Below, one piece after another: positions 50,589 through 63,205 of a stretch of 64,000 nt of DNA. The notes under the pieces are model-generated. The model was not told where the DNA came from. It was given only the letters and a program-made list of their open reading frames with translations, and ran no database searches. This DNA is from Gordionus sp. m RMFG-2023 (lineage: Eukaryota > Nematomorpha > Gordioida > Chordodea > Parachordodidae). The number at the start of each line of letters is the position of its first letter. Positions within the stretch are counted from its first letter, which is position 1. Both the position numbers and the translations under genes were made by a program. Location of the stretch: NCBI RefSeq assembly GCF_954871325.1, contig NC_088777.1, positions 51,832,002-51,896,001 on the forward strand, read 5' to 3'.

Positions 50589-53500
50589 TGATATACTAGC
50601 CGAATTAGTAAAAGTGTCCCAAATTGCAAGAATTAATTTTGCTAATCAATATCAGATTAAATTATGTAAAATTAAATTGCCCTGACATTGGCGTACCATA
50701 TAAATTATGCTTTAAGAGTCTTATAGATAATATCCTATATATATATAGGAAACAATCTATAAATAATTTCAATAACGAGTGATATTTAGTTGATGAACAC
50801 TTCCAATTACCTAATACATTCAGAGATTTTAGAATTTTCACCCAAAAGGGAACAATAATAAAATTAGGTTTTCATAGTTAAATAAAAAAGTGATTTATTT
50901 TATTTTATAAAATAATTAATATTTTCAAATTTTAATATTTTGCACTAGCGACCCCCGGCATGATCCGAGATTTTAAGATCTAAATTGCTACAGATTATTT
51001 AAATTCAAATTCTACGACATCACATTGCATTATAATATATCTTATAAGCTGCATAGAAATGTAGGGAGTGAGATTCAAGTTGAAGATAATGGGCAAACAT
51101 CCAATTTATATAAAGCATATAGCTAGTAGAAAACAATTCCCAAGCAATGATTATTATAACACTAGTAATTTAAAACGCAGAACAGGACGCATTTACTTTT
51201 GGGAATAAAAAAAGTGACTGAAATTTCTTACACTTGCTAACTTAGCTAAATTTGCTTGTTCTTGTAAATATAATCCACAGCAAATAATTTACCCTACACA
51301 CCCTCCCCTCTCTCCACCAAAAAATGAAAATAATATATTTAATGTAAACAAGAATTTGAAAGAAAAATTAGTATAAAAGTTTAATAATTTTTTTTTTAAA
51401 TAAAATCTAACATAGCCAAAACACCTATAATGAGTGAATCTAGGACCTCCAATAAAATTTATTAAAAAAAACTCCATCTAATAGTGTCCTCCTCCGCTGC
51501 AAAATCTATGCTATGGTATTACCATATGTTGGGATTTTAGCTCGGAATTAAGAATATCAATACTGTTCTATTTTGATTAAATTATGAGCAAAACTAGTGT
51601 ATAATAACGTATATATAAATGTCTAAATATAATTTAACCTTTGCTTATATAACAAGAAAAATAATTATGTATCTCTTATATAGCCGTAGAACAGTAATAT
51701 CAACATTTCTATCACAAAGCTAATATATATCTTTAAAATTTGGTATATTAATTTTTTGTTTATATACAACACCTTAAATATATAAGAATACCCTAAAATA
51801 TGAAGGAAAAGTTTAATTTTTCCTTCATAACCTTTCTAAATTATTAAAGTCAATAAAATAAAATTTAAAATAGCATTTTATATTTATTTGTACACATAAA
51901 TATATTAATAACATCATTATTTTTCTAATTTTTTTTTTTGAATTGAATTGAATAAATTATATTTATTATTTTATCATAAATTAATTATAATATGTAATAG
52001 CTATATCATAAATATAAAAAATCAATTATATTATATTAATAAAGTATTATAATTTTGTTATATCGACAATTTATATCAAGGTATGTTATAATAATAGTTT
52101 TAAAAAATAATAGTATTAGTAAATCACAATTATATAAAGTCATTAATTCTTGCTATTTTTTTATTGATTGAGATTCAAGTTCCCTTTTAGCGCTAACATT
52201 ATAATAGGCAACAAAATGGCCAAAGTCTATACTATGCATAGGATGTTCAATTACGGGGTTTAGGATATTGAAATAATAAAGCTGAGATCTTGGTCATTTA
52301 TATATGTTCTTCATTTAGAAGGGTTGCTTTGCATGTCTTTTAGGGTTCTTGATAAATAAAGATTAAATGGCGAGATATAGAAGTTGTTTGTCTCTATGCT
52401 TTCTCTAAATTTTTTTTACTCTAAAAAAAAATTGGTCATATTATACGTTTGTGTATGGTACAAAATAGTATATATTACATCCAAATTTTGCGGATTTACG
52501 AATATTTTAATTAACGATGAAAGACCCATCTTCTGTATCCATAAATGAAGTTCTTAATTTAAATTGATTATATTTTGATATACGATTATTAATCTCTTAT
52601 AAATATGAGAAGTGTATTATATTCCTAAAATGTATAAGAATGTCCTTAAACTATCAAACACGATGGGATGACACACAATCCGTGACCTTGTAGTGAATAA
52701 GCACTATAGACATTGTTTGTTATATATATTTAAATACGAAGAACTGTTTTTTAAAAAAAATTTAGAATAATATTTAGTTCAATTCGCTTCAGTTAAATTA
52801 GATGTCAAAATAGCCAAAATAATGGGGAATATTTTTAAAGATTTTTTAAAAAAATCCCTAAATCAGATACTTAGAAAAGAATTGTAAATCCATTGACTAA
52901 AAAAGACTCCTGAAGTATAGGAACGAATAATTTTTAATCCTTGTATCTCACGAACTCGTTTTTTTTTAAAGAATGAAATCATTTTTTATATAGCTCTGAC
53001 CCGATGTATATCCATCATAAAAATTCATTTCGTATATGAATAACTAAAATCTTTAAAAATTTATAGAAATGTTTCCCCATTATTTTTAATTTATCAATTT
53101 TATTAGAAGTGCCATAACTTAAATTTTTCTGCCCTATTATAATTAAAAAAAAAAAATTAAACTCGTTTTACTCAAACAGATAAAATTTTAGTGCGAGCCA
53201 TTGGTGACCATCTTGTCCCGCGGTGGCATTATTTATAAATTTAGCATAGATCTCCAGTCCCTCATTTCCCAGAAACACGAGCCCAGAATTTTTAAATAAA
53301 TCTTAAAATAAATTGATTTACGAACATGGACTTAAGCCCAACATTTTGAATAAAAGTTCCGAATTATATTTATAATTATGAATTTCGGGAAATCACAATA
53401 CGGGAACATTTTCATATTCAATTTACCGAAAAAAAATAATTTTCAATTTCATATCGACATAATTTATACAAATAAAAACCGTAATTTATTTTAAAAATAA

Positions 53501-53848
53501 GTCTTGACCAGGTCAAAAAAAATTATGAGGAATAAATAAAAATATGGGGAGATGCTGGTATTTATTTTTAAAAAATAGTCAGAGGAGCCAAATAAAGTTT
53601 CGAAGAAAATTCCTATTTTTACAACTTCGACTCAGCCTATCTCTGATATTTGTTATATATAATAGTGATCTGCATGGGGCCCTAATTTTTGGGCCGCACA
53701 TGATTCAGACCCGGCCTACTTTACACATCTCTAATAAATATAGGAAGGGTATTAAGATATAATATTTAAATGTTAATATACAAATTAAAAAACTTACCCA
53801 CAAAATAATAAGTAACTCAGGTTTCAAGATTTTATATATTTTTTTTTT
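50589..53848. other. 3' side of G6: AT-rich intergenic
   Basis: No gene recognised. At about 53672-53740 a GGGCCC / GGCCGGGTCTGA-like palindromic stretch, ending in CATCTCTAATAAAT, resembles the terminal motif of the hAT at 19011 (TTATTAGAGATG) in reverse. It is probably a hAT-derived relic or MITE end. The remainder is low-complexity AT. Confidence 0.45.
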
Positions 53849-55153
53849 CTAAAAGTGGCAAAGCCTTTCGAGAATATTCGAAAATATAATTTTCACAGTA
53901 GGATCGAAAAACAAATTTATGTACACACTCATGGCATTGTTTCCGTATTTGCTTATGTAGGCTAAATTTTGAAACCACAATTCTGCCTTAGATGAGAACA
54001 TATCTGTCCACGGTTGATACATGAACATGTACAGTGTAATAGGAATAGTGGTTAATACAAAATGCAAGTTGACTACCGTTATTAAAATCGTAATTTGAAA
54101 TTCCCTCTTTTTCATGGCTGTTAAAGTTTTCCTTATCCTTAATTTTTTCGTGTTTTTATTATCCGTACCATGTTTAGTTCGGCTGTTCATGATGGGCTTA
54201 AATAAAATTTTACTAAAACATTTTGCCAGCATCGTTAGTTTTTTATTGGTAATAACCTTATTATTGACTTTCTTTAAATTATTTCTATTATGCAAAATTT
54301 TGTAACATTTCCTAACTACAAAAAAGTTTGCTATTGATGTTACCATGAACGGAATTGATGTCATAATAAAGGTAATCCATTTCCGGTAGGTCTGAAACCA
54401 AATGGTTTTAGGGTTAGGTAAATGAGTATATTTAATGACATACTTAATATCTTGACAAAATTTTGTATTGTTCATTACACCTATATATTCATCATCGATT
54501 ACATCAAGATACAGAGCACATTCAGGAAACGTGTTGTTGGTAATCAACGGATTGTACAATATTGGAGTGGACTTTACTTCACTGACCTTGACTACAATGT
54601 ATCCCCAGCTATACGGAATAATCATTAAACAATTGGCAGTAAACCCTAGTATTATTAAATATTTGATGAAATAACTGGACATGATCCTCTTATAAGTAAA
54701 AGGAAATTCTAATGCCCATAGACGATCCAACGAGACGAAAACCCTTAGCATGTAATTGAAGTGCGTAAAAAAATCCATTAAAGGAAATCCAATTTTTGTA
54801 GCATATAACGCAAATATGTACGATTTACGACAGGTATGATAACATGCTAAATAAGTCGCGGGTACTATAATAGAGTTGATACAGATAAAGAAATCGGTAA
54901 ATGACAGAGTCTTGATATACAAATATATATTTTTTTTCCGTGTCAATACAGAGGACAAATTATTTTTAGGATTTGTGCTGATTAATTTCCCTGAATCGGC
55001 GAATTTACTGCTGTTACTACTGTTATTATTCTTTCGATTTTTGGATAGACACCAAAAATATATAAAATTACCTATTAAACCGATCCCTATTAATAACGGC
55101 ATCAATATACCGTAGGTTATATCCATAGAATGGTTTATATAGGATAGATCCAT
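53849..55153 (-). CDS. G6: intact rhodopsin-type GPCR, 434 aa, single exon, most divergent copy
   Basis: A true ATG at 55153 (MDLSYINHSMDITYG) is open to the stop at 53849. It lacks the MYVD start of its siblings. TM1 has GLIGNFIYFWCLS; the first loop is shorter and Asn/Ser-rich (40-70); TM2 has Thr-Asp at 86-87; TM3 ends SLDRLWALEFPFTY (141-154); TM4 ends IPYSWGY (179-185). The second extracellular loop carries two extra cysteines (212, 233) and several N-glycosylation sites. TM5 has SIPFMVTS, TM6 TTIPITLYMF (368-377), TM7 GNNAMSVYINLFFDP (404-418), and a short tail follows. As in G5, the DRY, CWxP and NPxxY motifs are replaced. Role inferred: a membrane receptor with an unknown ligand, possibly a different one from G5 given the altered loop. 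The relic G7 is its nearest relative. Confidence 0.92.
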   Translation of the reverse strand: MDLSYINHSMDITYGILMPLLIGIGLIGNFIYFWCLSKNRKNNNSSNSSKFADSGKLISTNPKNNLSSVLTRKKNIYLYIKTLSFTDFFICINSIIVPATYLACYHTCRKSYIFALYATKIGFPLMDFFTHFNYMLRVFVSLDRLWALEFPFTYKRIMSSYFIKYLIILGFTANCLMIIPYSWGYIVVKVSEVKSTPILYNPLITNNTFPECALYLDVIDDEYIGVMNNTKFCQDIKYVIKYTHLPNPKTIWFQTYRKWITFIMTSIPFMVTSIANFFVVRKCYKILHNRNNLKKVNNKVITNKKLTMLAKCFSKILFKPIMNSRTKHGTDNKNTKKLRIRKTLTAMKKREFQITILITVVNLHFVLTTIPITLYMFMYQPWTDMFSSKAELWFQNLAYISKYGNNAMSVYINLFFDPTVKIIFSNILERLCHF

Positions 55154-56178
55154 GTCAAGTATCTTTTTTCTATTTTCTAAGTTTCGCCAGAGATTCTATG
55201 AGTGAATTATGCTAAAAAGAATTAAAATAAAAAGAGAGGTTATAAATTTAATGAGCATAATATTTTATAATTATAAAAATTATTGTAAAAAATAATTAAG
55301 TTTTAACCGTATTTTTATTGTGTGTTTTTTATTTCCTGAAAGATAAAATGATTGTATTTAATAATTTTAAACCAAAATTTTATAAAATTTTAAAGTTAAT
55401 TGGTCATCATAATCGTAATTATTAAATAATTATTAAAAGTATTTTGAAAAATATCTATTAAAATAAATTCATTTTTTTATGAGCGGATAAAAAGTCATGA
55501 AATACAAATTAATTTATGTTTCATTTATTTTAAAAGTTCTTTATTTTAAATTTAATTTATTTTAAATCCAATTATTTTAAAAAAAATTAAAAAAAATACT
55601 TCCTAAACACTGCGAGAGATAACTTGAAAAGTTAAAGATCGTATAATATAGAAATCGATTTTTTTGCTAAACTTGAACCACATTGTGTTATGCCATATAT
55701 ATTGTCGACTTTTCTTCATATACACAGAATATCCATCTTTATTACCCTGCAATTTTTTCACGTTTATAAATATGGGCATGACTTTACAAATTAATTTTTT
55801 ATTATATAATAATAACTTTATATATATATATAAACACAAATCGAAACATGGTATATCACTATAATCAGATGATTGAGATCTGATATGTCCTGTTAATATA
55901 TTTCATTCATAGGATTCAAAAATCTAAATCAAAAAAAAAACCAGTCACTTTTGATGAGCTGACAAAAAAACCTTAACAATTATTTCTCCGAGTTTAATGA
56001 CAGCATTAACCTCCACTTTGATTTAAATAAAAAAAATTTTTATCTTTTCACCATGTTCCCCTTTTCAACGATAAAAGGATTCTAGTAAGACAGTTTAATG
56101 AGGTTCGAAAGTTATTGTAAAAGCTTTTACCTATTTGATATACTTAATATGTTTCTCGGTTGATATTTCTAAGGCATA
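55154..56178. other. 5' flank of G6
   Basis: AT-rich upstream sequence with no strong match to the flanks of G2-G4. Overlapping frames on both strands at 55603-55864 look like chance. Confidence 0.45.
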
Positions 56179-56396
56179 TGGCAATTAGTGTGTTGTTAAA
56201 TGACCTGATTTGAGCCGATTTTTAAAAACGGCTAACTCAAGATAGCCATGAGGTTTCGCTAATAGATATCCAAACCATTGTGCCGTCTATGACCAGCAAA
56301 ATCTTCAGGCTTACGTTATTTTTATTTTGGATAAAATATTAAGTTAGCCGTTCTTAAAAATCGGTTTAAATTGAGCCTTTTAACGACGCTAATGGC
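56179..56396. mobile_element. MITE-like element with about 58-bp terminal inverted repeats
   Basis: The left arm at 56179-56236 and right arm at about 56341-56396 are reverse complements. They share (T)GCCATTAG/GGCAATTAG outer ends, GAGCCGATTTTTAAAAACGG against AAACCGATTTTTAAGAACGG, then GCTAACT. The core is about 105 bp. No coding capacity. No clear target duplication, so the superfamily is open. Confidence 0.7.
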
Positions 56397-58029
56397 AACG
56401 AGGAAAATATTAAATAACAAAAATGATGTTTCTTCAGCTAAAATAAATCTTATAAATAAAAATAATTAATTAAAAAAGTAAGAATATATATTTGATCTTT
56501 TATTAAGAATGATATATTAAAATATTAATTTATTACTAAAATTTTTAATTATATTTTTAATTATATTTTTAAAAAAAATTAAAACTTATTTATAAAAAGT
56601 TTTATATTATTGTTTTTTTTTATATTTAAATATTATATATACTATGCTATAAAAAAAGAAAATTATATAAAGAAAACATATTAAATATTTTAAGTTTTAT
56701 TTGAATAAATTAAAAAATTTATAAAATTTTTTGAAATTATTTTTATTCTTATTTTAAATTATGCAAAGAAAATTATATTCCAAATTTATTTAAATATAAA
56801 GAAAAAAAAGTGTTCAATATTTTATTAATGATATTATAATCTATAATTAAGAATATTTATTTTTGATTTTTGACATAATAACACGGAAATGTTATTACAA
56901 TATATATTTATTTTTTTTTCAATCGTTTCTTGTATTATAAAAGAAGGAAAAAAAGGCATATATATGCCTCAATGAGTTTTTTCCTAAAATGTGTTATTTT
57001 AAACAGTTTAATTCATGTTTTCTGATTTTACCGGAAATGTATGGCGTCATGTTTAGAAGTACTTACCCCCGTGAATTTCAGACAATTTTTCCATAAACTT
57101 AAATAACTTAATGATGTGATCGGTGTTTTCGTAATATATTTATTTTATGGCTTAAGAGAAATTTGACCGATATTCCAAGAGAATTTGCCGAGATTTCATT
57201 AACTAAATACTTCAGCACCAAATTTTTTACGACTTTATTAATCCCCAAAAAACTGCACCAAAAATTATCAAAAAATAATAATAATGATAATTATAATTTT
57301 ATAAAAGTTTTCGTTTTTATATAATTTCTGTAAATATTATAATTATAAGAATCAATAATTCAAAAATTAAAACATTCGAAGTTCGTAATATAATAATTTA
57401 ATCTAACAAAAAAATATAAATATTCACATACATAATTATAATAAAATATAAAACTAATATTAAATTACTTTATAGTTATAATCAAAAATATCAATAATAT
57501 AACTATTCAAAGCATTTAACTATACAAAACAAATAAAATCCTATTTCAATATTCAAATAACTATTTAAATATACAACACTTAATATAATTTTTAATAAAT
57601 TTTCCGTATATATTTTTTTAATATAAATGAGAAATGACTCAAAGATTAACTGCATTATTGCCTACCAAATTCATAAGATAGATATTCCAAACACGATAGA
57701 AATATTATCCCTCCAGTAAAGTCCGATTTTTTAAATTCAAAAATACGCGCTCGAAAAATTTATCTAAAGTTGTTAAAATAACACATTTGCAAAATACACA
57801 TTGATGCCATAATATACTTAAAGTTGTATTTTTTTTAAAATAAATTCTAAAACAATTCATATTAACGTAACTTGCACTTAAAAAAAATCAGTCATTCCAA
57901 ACAATATAATTTTTTGTTTCATTTCATATTATTTAAGTTTTACATTTCGTCAAATTTTTCTAACGATCGAATTTTATCAATATGCAATAAGCCTCACTTA
58001 CTTTATTGTACATTAACAGAATTAGGTGA
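56397..58029. other. AT-rich intergenic with dispersed-repeat copies
   Basis: About 56980-57060 may be an inverted copy of the dispersed repeat (TTTTACCGGAAAT reads back as ATTTCCGGTAAAA). About 57640-57800 is a direct copy. The rest is low-complexity AT, with (TATT)-rich and ATAAT-rich tracts. Confidence 0.5.
57640..57800 (+). repeat. Dispersed repeat, copy 2
   Basis: AGATTAACTGCATTATTGCC, AATTCATAAGATAG, TATTCCAAACACGAT, CCGATTTTTTAAATTCAAAA and ATAACACATTTG follow in the same order as at 60970-61140. Confidence 0.65.
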
Positions 58030-58178
58030 TTAAGCCCGATCTACTATATTTAACCTCTTCTCCCCTCCCCAAGCATTGAACCAAAAGTTGGCTTCAGAGA
58101 TAAATTGACCTTGCTGGGTTTCGAACCCAGGTTCTATCAAATCGGTGTGATCTGTGAACTAACCGATTAAGCCACATA
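58030..58178 (-). mobile_element. tRNA-derived SINE
   Basis: On the minus strand, box A TGGCTTAATCGG (58174-58163) fits the TRGCNNARYNGG consensus, and box B GGTTCGAAACC (58127-58117) lies at the right distance. A CTGGG/CCCAG T-stem and a CAGAT/ATTTG anticodon-like stem can be drawn, but there is no acceptor-stem pairing and position 33 is not T. This is a tRNA-headed SINE rather than a working tRNA. The body continues GGTTCAATGCTTGGGGAGGG and on. Only one copy was noticed in the window. Confidence 0.7.
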
Positions 58179-58970
58179 TACGGTTTACGAAAACATCCAA
58201 TTTTTTTTTTGTCATATAGAATAATAAATGAATGACGTGTTTTAAAAACACAAATCGTCTTTGACGATCGTAGCCATTAAGCGCTCCATATTTATCCTTT
58301 TTACAGAGTGGATATTTTAGCCAGGAAAAATATAGCTTTATCCTCGAGATTTTGTTTAATAGATTTGTGCCATCCACAAGAAAAATCTATAGTAGTCTTG
58401 CATAATATATTTTTTTTTGTATAATATTAGTTTCATATACATTCTATGGTTGAATAATCTCCTATTGAACCCACACTTTCAATTGATAATTATAGTGATT
58501 GAATTTTTTTGAAAAAAATGTTACTCCTTATAATACAATTAATATGCCAACACGTTTCTTCTTCTCTATTGCCTCTACTGCCTTACATGGGAAATCCGGC
58601 AGATTGTGAAACCAAGGTGACTTCAAAATCACAATCTCTTAAGATATTAAGCTATTAAGCTATTAAAAAAAAAATCATCAGAAATTAGAAATCAAATTAT
58701 TATATTGATGTTTATTAATTCGAAAAATTTTAATTATAAAATAAAAATTTCAGAATTTGCTCATGCAAGTTTCATGTTTCAATTAAATGTTTTTTTTTAT
58801 GTTTATGAGGTGTCTGTCAATTTAATATGTTCAATTTATTTTATTAAGTATATATTTAAAGGGCATACAAAAATAGAAATAAAAAAATTAAATTCTTGTT
58901 CAATCGGATGTATGCTTTCATATCAATTCTAAACTTTCCCAATCAATACTAACATATCCCAATCTAATTC
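58179..58970. other. Intergenic, nothing recognised
   Basis: Short open frames on both strands (58159-58377, 58705-58932) have no recognisable domain. Confidence 0.4.
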
Positions 58971-59283
<313 letters not shown>

Positions 59284-62200
59284 CCAATCAATTAATACAT
59301 TTAGTAAAAAAATAATAAATAAAATGAAGTTAAGAATATAGTGGCAATTACTCCAACGCCGATTTTTATGGTGATTTTCAAATTTGACGCACCGCCAGCG
59401 GCTGCCGGCACCAATAAACCCGAATCGCATTTAAATCAATGATAACGCGATTTTTTTTTTTAAAGATTTAATATTGCTAGAAAATATATGATTCGAGCAT
59501 GTATACAGCTTATACCGCTTGAATATTTCAAAAAAATTTGCTTTAAAAATTTGGAATCAATTTTTGATCAAATCGAATTTTCGAAGATTCTGAAAAACTA
59601 GTAGTGTTTAAAAGCCCAAATCGGGGTTGATTTTAAATAAAAAGGCTCGGATTATAAGATTATAGACCAAAATATTATTATCATACCCCTAAAGAATTTG
59701 CTCTTAACTGGAAAAAAATGCTAGGGATATCTATTCGTCAAATTCTTAGATGCTTACATAATATTGTTTCAGCTAAAATCCTAATGGGGTCGTTTTAGAA
59801 AAAATTGACCCAAATCAGTCTTTTTAACAATTTAGAAAAATTTTTTTTTAAAAAAAGGGTATATATGTTACAAATAATTTAAAATTTTTAGAAATTATGG
59901 TATATCCAAATGAGATATAATAATACCTAGGACAGACGATGAATTGACAATGATACATTAGACAGCGTCGTTGAATACAAATCAGCTGGATCCGCCATTT
60001 TGGTAAACCCATATAGTAATCATTCTCACGTTAAAAAAACTACTATTAAATTGATAACTAGTTTCCTTATATCATCTCTCCGATCAGGCAATTCCTTTGA
60101 TAAAGTTCGCGTCAGACATAGGAATAAATTTGGCCTCTCGTTTAAAATTTTTTTTAATAATGATTACGGGTAACCAAAATGGCGTCCCCAGCTGTTTTTC
60201 ATTGATGTACCACCTTTCAAATGAAAGCATCGGTCTAGGAATCATTATTATATGCCAATGAGTATAATATATAATATACCTACAACACACATTATTTCGT
60301 TAAGAGTTATATTCCTATCGCTATAAAAAAAATTTACATAGGTCAAGGATTGAGATGAGATGATTGACGATAGTTAATATATTCTCACGATTCCACTACG
60401 CAAAATTATACAATCTAAAAATCATTGCAAACTTCATTATATTTTATTTTAAAAAAAAAATTTAATATTCTTTTATATTTTTAAAAAATTAAATTTCTTA
60501 ACATATCAAACTGACAACAGTTAAAATGGTTATCTTGAAATGAGATCGATATCCATCATACTTTATTTTTAATAGATATAACTAGGTATATTTATTATTT
60601 TTTTTTTTTAAATTTCATGTTTGTAGAACTATATATTTATTATAAATTTTCAATTAATTTTAAGCATTATTTCAATTTCAATTTCGATTACAACTAAATT
60701 ATTCTAATCAAAAATATTTAAATCTAATTTGCCAAATTTTAAACGACTATCATCCTCTCACAAAATATTTTTCAACTAAAGATAAAAAAAAAATATATAA
60801 TTTTATTTCCCAATTTCACTTATACGATATTAAGTTTTATTATTCGTATTTCAAAAATATATATGATTTTAATAATCGCTGATATTTGATGCAATTGTTC
60901 AAAAAAAAAAATATTCAAATAATATTGTTAAATATAAATATTAATATTTTCGTGAAAATTTTATCATATATGACTCAAAGGTTAACAGCAAAATTGTCTA
61001 AATTCATAAGATAGGTATTTCAAACATGATGGAATGTATTCCCGGGTAAAATCCGATTTTTAAATTTAAAAAAACGCGCTTAAAAAATGATTTTAAAGTT
61101 GAAAAAATAACTCATTGCCGGAAAAAACACATTTGCGCTAACATATATAAATGAAGCATCTTTTTGCGAGAAAATAAGGCTTAAATTTAAAAATAAAAAT
61201 TACGATACTATAATTCTGAATAAAATAACTAAATTTAAAAATTGTTGAGAAAAAAAAATATTAAAATTATATAATTAGAAGAAAAATAAATAACTTTACA
61301 TAAAACTAATTATTAAAATGGGATATACAAAATATGTAAAAAAAAAAAAATTTAAAACATAACATATAATATCGAAAACGGTATAAAAATCGGGGATGGT
61401 ATGGTATAAAAAGCCAGAAAAAAAAAATATAATAAGTATAAAGTATCTAGAATTGTTCTTTGGCTAATAGACTCCCATTGAAGCTGATGTAGTTCTCTTT
61501 AAAAATGGCTACTATGGCCAAGCTTTGTCAGAAAAAAAAAACTCTTCTCGAAGTTCTCCTGGAAGTTTGCTGATTCATGACTGTATCGAATAACCAACTT
61601 GCATATTTTTGTTAGAAACAAAACACGGACCCGAACCCTTAAAGGTAAGGGGCTTGAGGGTCTTCGCGATTTTTCAATTTTCTGGTTTTTGAACATCTAT
61701 TTTTTATAGGGTAATGTTTATTATAAATGATTACTTTACGTTAATATATTATAATAAAGGAATATTGTTTTCTTATCTTATTTTAATTTATAATAAATAG
61801 TAAGTGAAATAATGCGAATCCTGTAGTGTATTATAGGTAAATAACGTTTTTATTATACATGATATTTAGGCTAATGGGCAGTATTTTTTGCTTATTAAAA
61901 AAAATTTAATATAATTTGAGGATAATATTTGTAAAATATGGAGCAGTTAACAAAATTTAATTAAATTTTGAGTTATAATATAAGGTGACATTTGAAAAAA
62001 TATAATAGTATTTTATACAAAATATATCCTTTTTAGGGTATAAAAATTAAATAAATGAGAAGAAAACAAATAATGGTATTATTTTGCGTCAATATTTTTT
62101 TTTGTGTTTTCCAAACCCTGAATTCAGACCTAACCCTAACCACTTTTTTTTGAAATTTATATTTCTGAACCCTAACCTTGAGCCCCCAGCTAATTATACC

Positions 62201-62589
62201 CATACCCTATTTTAAGCTACATTCAAAGTTATTATTTTTACTTAAAAAAATAATTAAAAAATTTAAATATTAATACAATATAGCTTTACAGAGGAGGCAT
62301 AAATGAATCAGCTTTAAATTTTGGGACAAAATTATTAAATTTATATTTTTTTTTATTCAAAACACGGACAAAATAAAAATATTATAATAGGATAGAAATT
62401 ACCAAGATCAAAAAAAAATTTGCGAAAGAATTTACTAGAAACTAGATTATGATATAAGAATGATCATCGAAGCATCTAGAAGTAGCTCAAAAATTATAAA
62501 TTTGGAGAGATTCAGATAGTTCCGGATAAAATTATTCTCTATAACCAGTTGTAGTCATTGATTCAAAGATGTCGAGGAAAAAAAATATT
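59284..62589. other. Intergenic with several unassigned repeats
   Basis: About 59375-59425 is a GC-rich island (CGCCAGCGGCTGCCGGC). About 60960-61140 is dispersed-repeat copy 3. About 60090-60260 and 61500-61690 have lower AT content and minus-strand open frames (68 and 65 codons), but no family was recognised. A degenerate telomere-like CTAACCCTAACC occurs at about 62130. Confidence 0.45.
60970..61140 (+). repeat. Dispersed repeat, copy 3
   Basis: It matches copy 2 over about 160 bp (AATTCATAAGATAGGTATTT, TCCCGGGTAAAATCCGATTT, ACGCGCTTAAAAAATGATTT). Confidence 0.65.
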
Positions 62590-63205
62590 TATAACAACGC
62601 ATTATCCCCATATTTTCTTGAGTGGGGGCTATGTTTTGAAATTATAATTCACATTTATTGATCTAGAAACATACATAACATAACGAATAGTGATAAATAT
62701 AAAATACTCATATATGACTATTAAAAGTAGTTACTCTTAAAAAAAATCCTTTTTTTCATACCTATACTAAAGTTTAAAAATTATAGTAATTTCTATATTA
62801 TGAGTAGTAGTATCAATAGTTGGGTCTTCGTATTAACTTTATCAGATCATTTAAAAAAGAATTTTTGAGTTTTATTCATAAAAAATTTATTACTGTCTTT
62901 CAAATAAATTATTTTGCTGCAAAATTTTATAAAATATCTTGATTAAAGACAACTATTGATGATACGCTAATATAATCCAAGAATTAATCAATTATTACAT
63001 TTTTCTGATTTAGACACTCGAAATATATTTTACTCTCTTAGATTTACATTCTAACAAATTAAGATATATATATTTCATAAAATATAATGTTGTTGGTAAT
63101 CAATAGGTTACACATTATCAGATCCTTTTTTATTTCTTTAACTTTGAATACAATGTATCCTTAAGCTGAAAGGAAATAGTTGCCAAACAACTAACGATCA
63201 ACTCT
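62590..63205 (-). pseudogene. G7: GPCR-array relic, TM4 to TM7 only
   Basis: Minus-strand traces in order: TM4 remnant (VSCLATI, then DTLYSKLKK aligning with G6 YIVVKVSEVK) at about 63200-63120; an extracellular-loop trace TTGATTACCAACAACA at about 63110-63090, nearly identical to G6; TM6 traces near 62770-62680; and the TM7 GNNA equivalent at about 62600. Stops and indels throughout. The N-terminal half (TM1-TM3) is not seen; it was deleted or has decayed. Closest to G6, so the right end of the array probably duplicated G6. Confidence 0.7.

Noticed and set aside
58100-58178. A functional tRNA on the minus strand
   Set aside because: Box A and B are present, but the acceptor stem does not pair and U33 is missing, so a SINE head fits better.
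60084-60290. 68-codon minus-strand frame
   Set aside because: Protein-like composition but no recognisable family and no splice context; probably a repeat.
62128-62180. Telomere-like CTAACCCTAACC
   Set aside because: Only two to three imperfect units, not a telomere or a clear interstitial array.
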